From: Clostridia bacterium
GTDB lineage: Bacteria; Bacillota; Clostridia; UMGS1883
Length of the DNA stretch: 6,249 bases
Direction: 5' to 3'
Assembly (NCBI GenBank): GCA_017441965.1
Contig: JAFSBF010000005.1
Location: forward strand, 1-6,249
A model generated the notes under the pieces. It saw only the letters and a list, made by a program, of their open reading frames with translations. It made no database searches and was not told the DNA's origin. A program made the position numbers and the translations under genes. Positions 6,048 to 6,249 of this stretch are shown piece after piece; position 1 is the first letter of the stretch; every line of letters starts with the position of its first letter.

Positions 6048-6249
6048 TTAGTTGGGACGCGAAATGGGTGAAGCGGCACGCTTCTTTCGTGTTTGAGAGG
6101 GAGTTTCTCCCATATGCTTTTTATATACAGTGCTGAAATATAGCTGATTTGAAAAACCAAGATAATCTGAAATTTCCCCGATTGAAAGATTGCTGGTTTT
6201 AAGGAGAAATTCTGCTTCCTTTATTTTGAGCATTATATGGTACTGATGC
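6048..6249 (-). CDS. AraC-family transcriptional regulator, C-terminal end only
   Basis: The window holds only the last 66 residues and the stop codon; the frame is open at the right edge, so the Met at 6233 is internal and not a start. The residues match the second half of the AraC/XylS DNA-binding domain: HQYHIMLKIKEAEFLL corresponds to the usual P-x-x-Y-I/L-x-x-x-R-(L/I)-x-x-A-x-x-LL helix, LSIGEISDYLGFSNQLYFS is the second helix-turn-helix, and VYKKHMGETPSQTRK is the family signature ending in G-x-T-P-x-x-x-R. A short basic tail (KKRAASPISRPN) follows. The ligand-sensing N-terminal domain is outside, so the regulated pathway is unknown. It is convergent with the transporter, so there is no sign that the two are co-regulated. 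Confidence 0.92.
   Translation of the reverse strand, partial: HQYHIMLKIKEAEFLLKTSNLSIGEISDYLGFSNQLYFSTVYKKHMGETPSQTRKKRAASPISRPN

Overview
The window looks like a piece of a low-to-moderate GC Firmicutes chromosome, most likely class Clostridia. The main reasons are the nadK-argR-recN gene order, the strong AGGAGG-type ribosome binding sites, the A/T-rich sigma-A type promoters and an L-box (lysine) riboswitch that ends in a transcription terminator. I cannot name the genus. The spoIVB-spo0A pair that often follows recN in spore formers is not present after recN here.

Left part, minus strand (about 3976 down to 1): a tight five-gene operon in the order nadK (NAD kinase) - argR (arginine repressor) - recN (DNA repair ATPase) - RseC/MucC-like membrane protein - HAD phosphatase, the last one cut by the window edge. 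Intergenic gaps are 1 to 14 bases. A good sigma-A promoter (TTGACC, 17 bases, TATAAT) lies just upstream of nadK. Its -10 box sits inside a perfect 14-base palindrome that fits an ArgR operator core, which suggests that ArgR represses its own operon.

Middle (3977 to 4352): a divergent regulatory region. The plus strand carries a second sigma-A promoter (TTGACA, 17 bases, TAACAT) and then a complete lysine riboswitch. Its helices P1 to P5 can be traced, including a perfect six-base kissing interaction between L2 and L3. A terminator hairpin follows, together with an alternative antiterminator that uses the 3' strand of P1.

Right part, plus strand (4353 to 5942): a 529-residue NhaC-family secondary transporter under the riboswitch. 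NhaC-type genes controlled by L-boxes have been proposed as lysine transporters (LysW), and that is the best reading here. A strong terminator follows. At the right edge, on the minus strand and convergent with the transporter, is the C-terminal DNA-binding end of an AraC-family regulator.

No mobile element, CRISPR array, tRNA or rRNA was seen. I found no clearly new biological system. The most interesting part is the 3983-4352 region, where an apparent arginine-responsive operator and a lysine-responsive RNA switch lie back to back.
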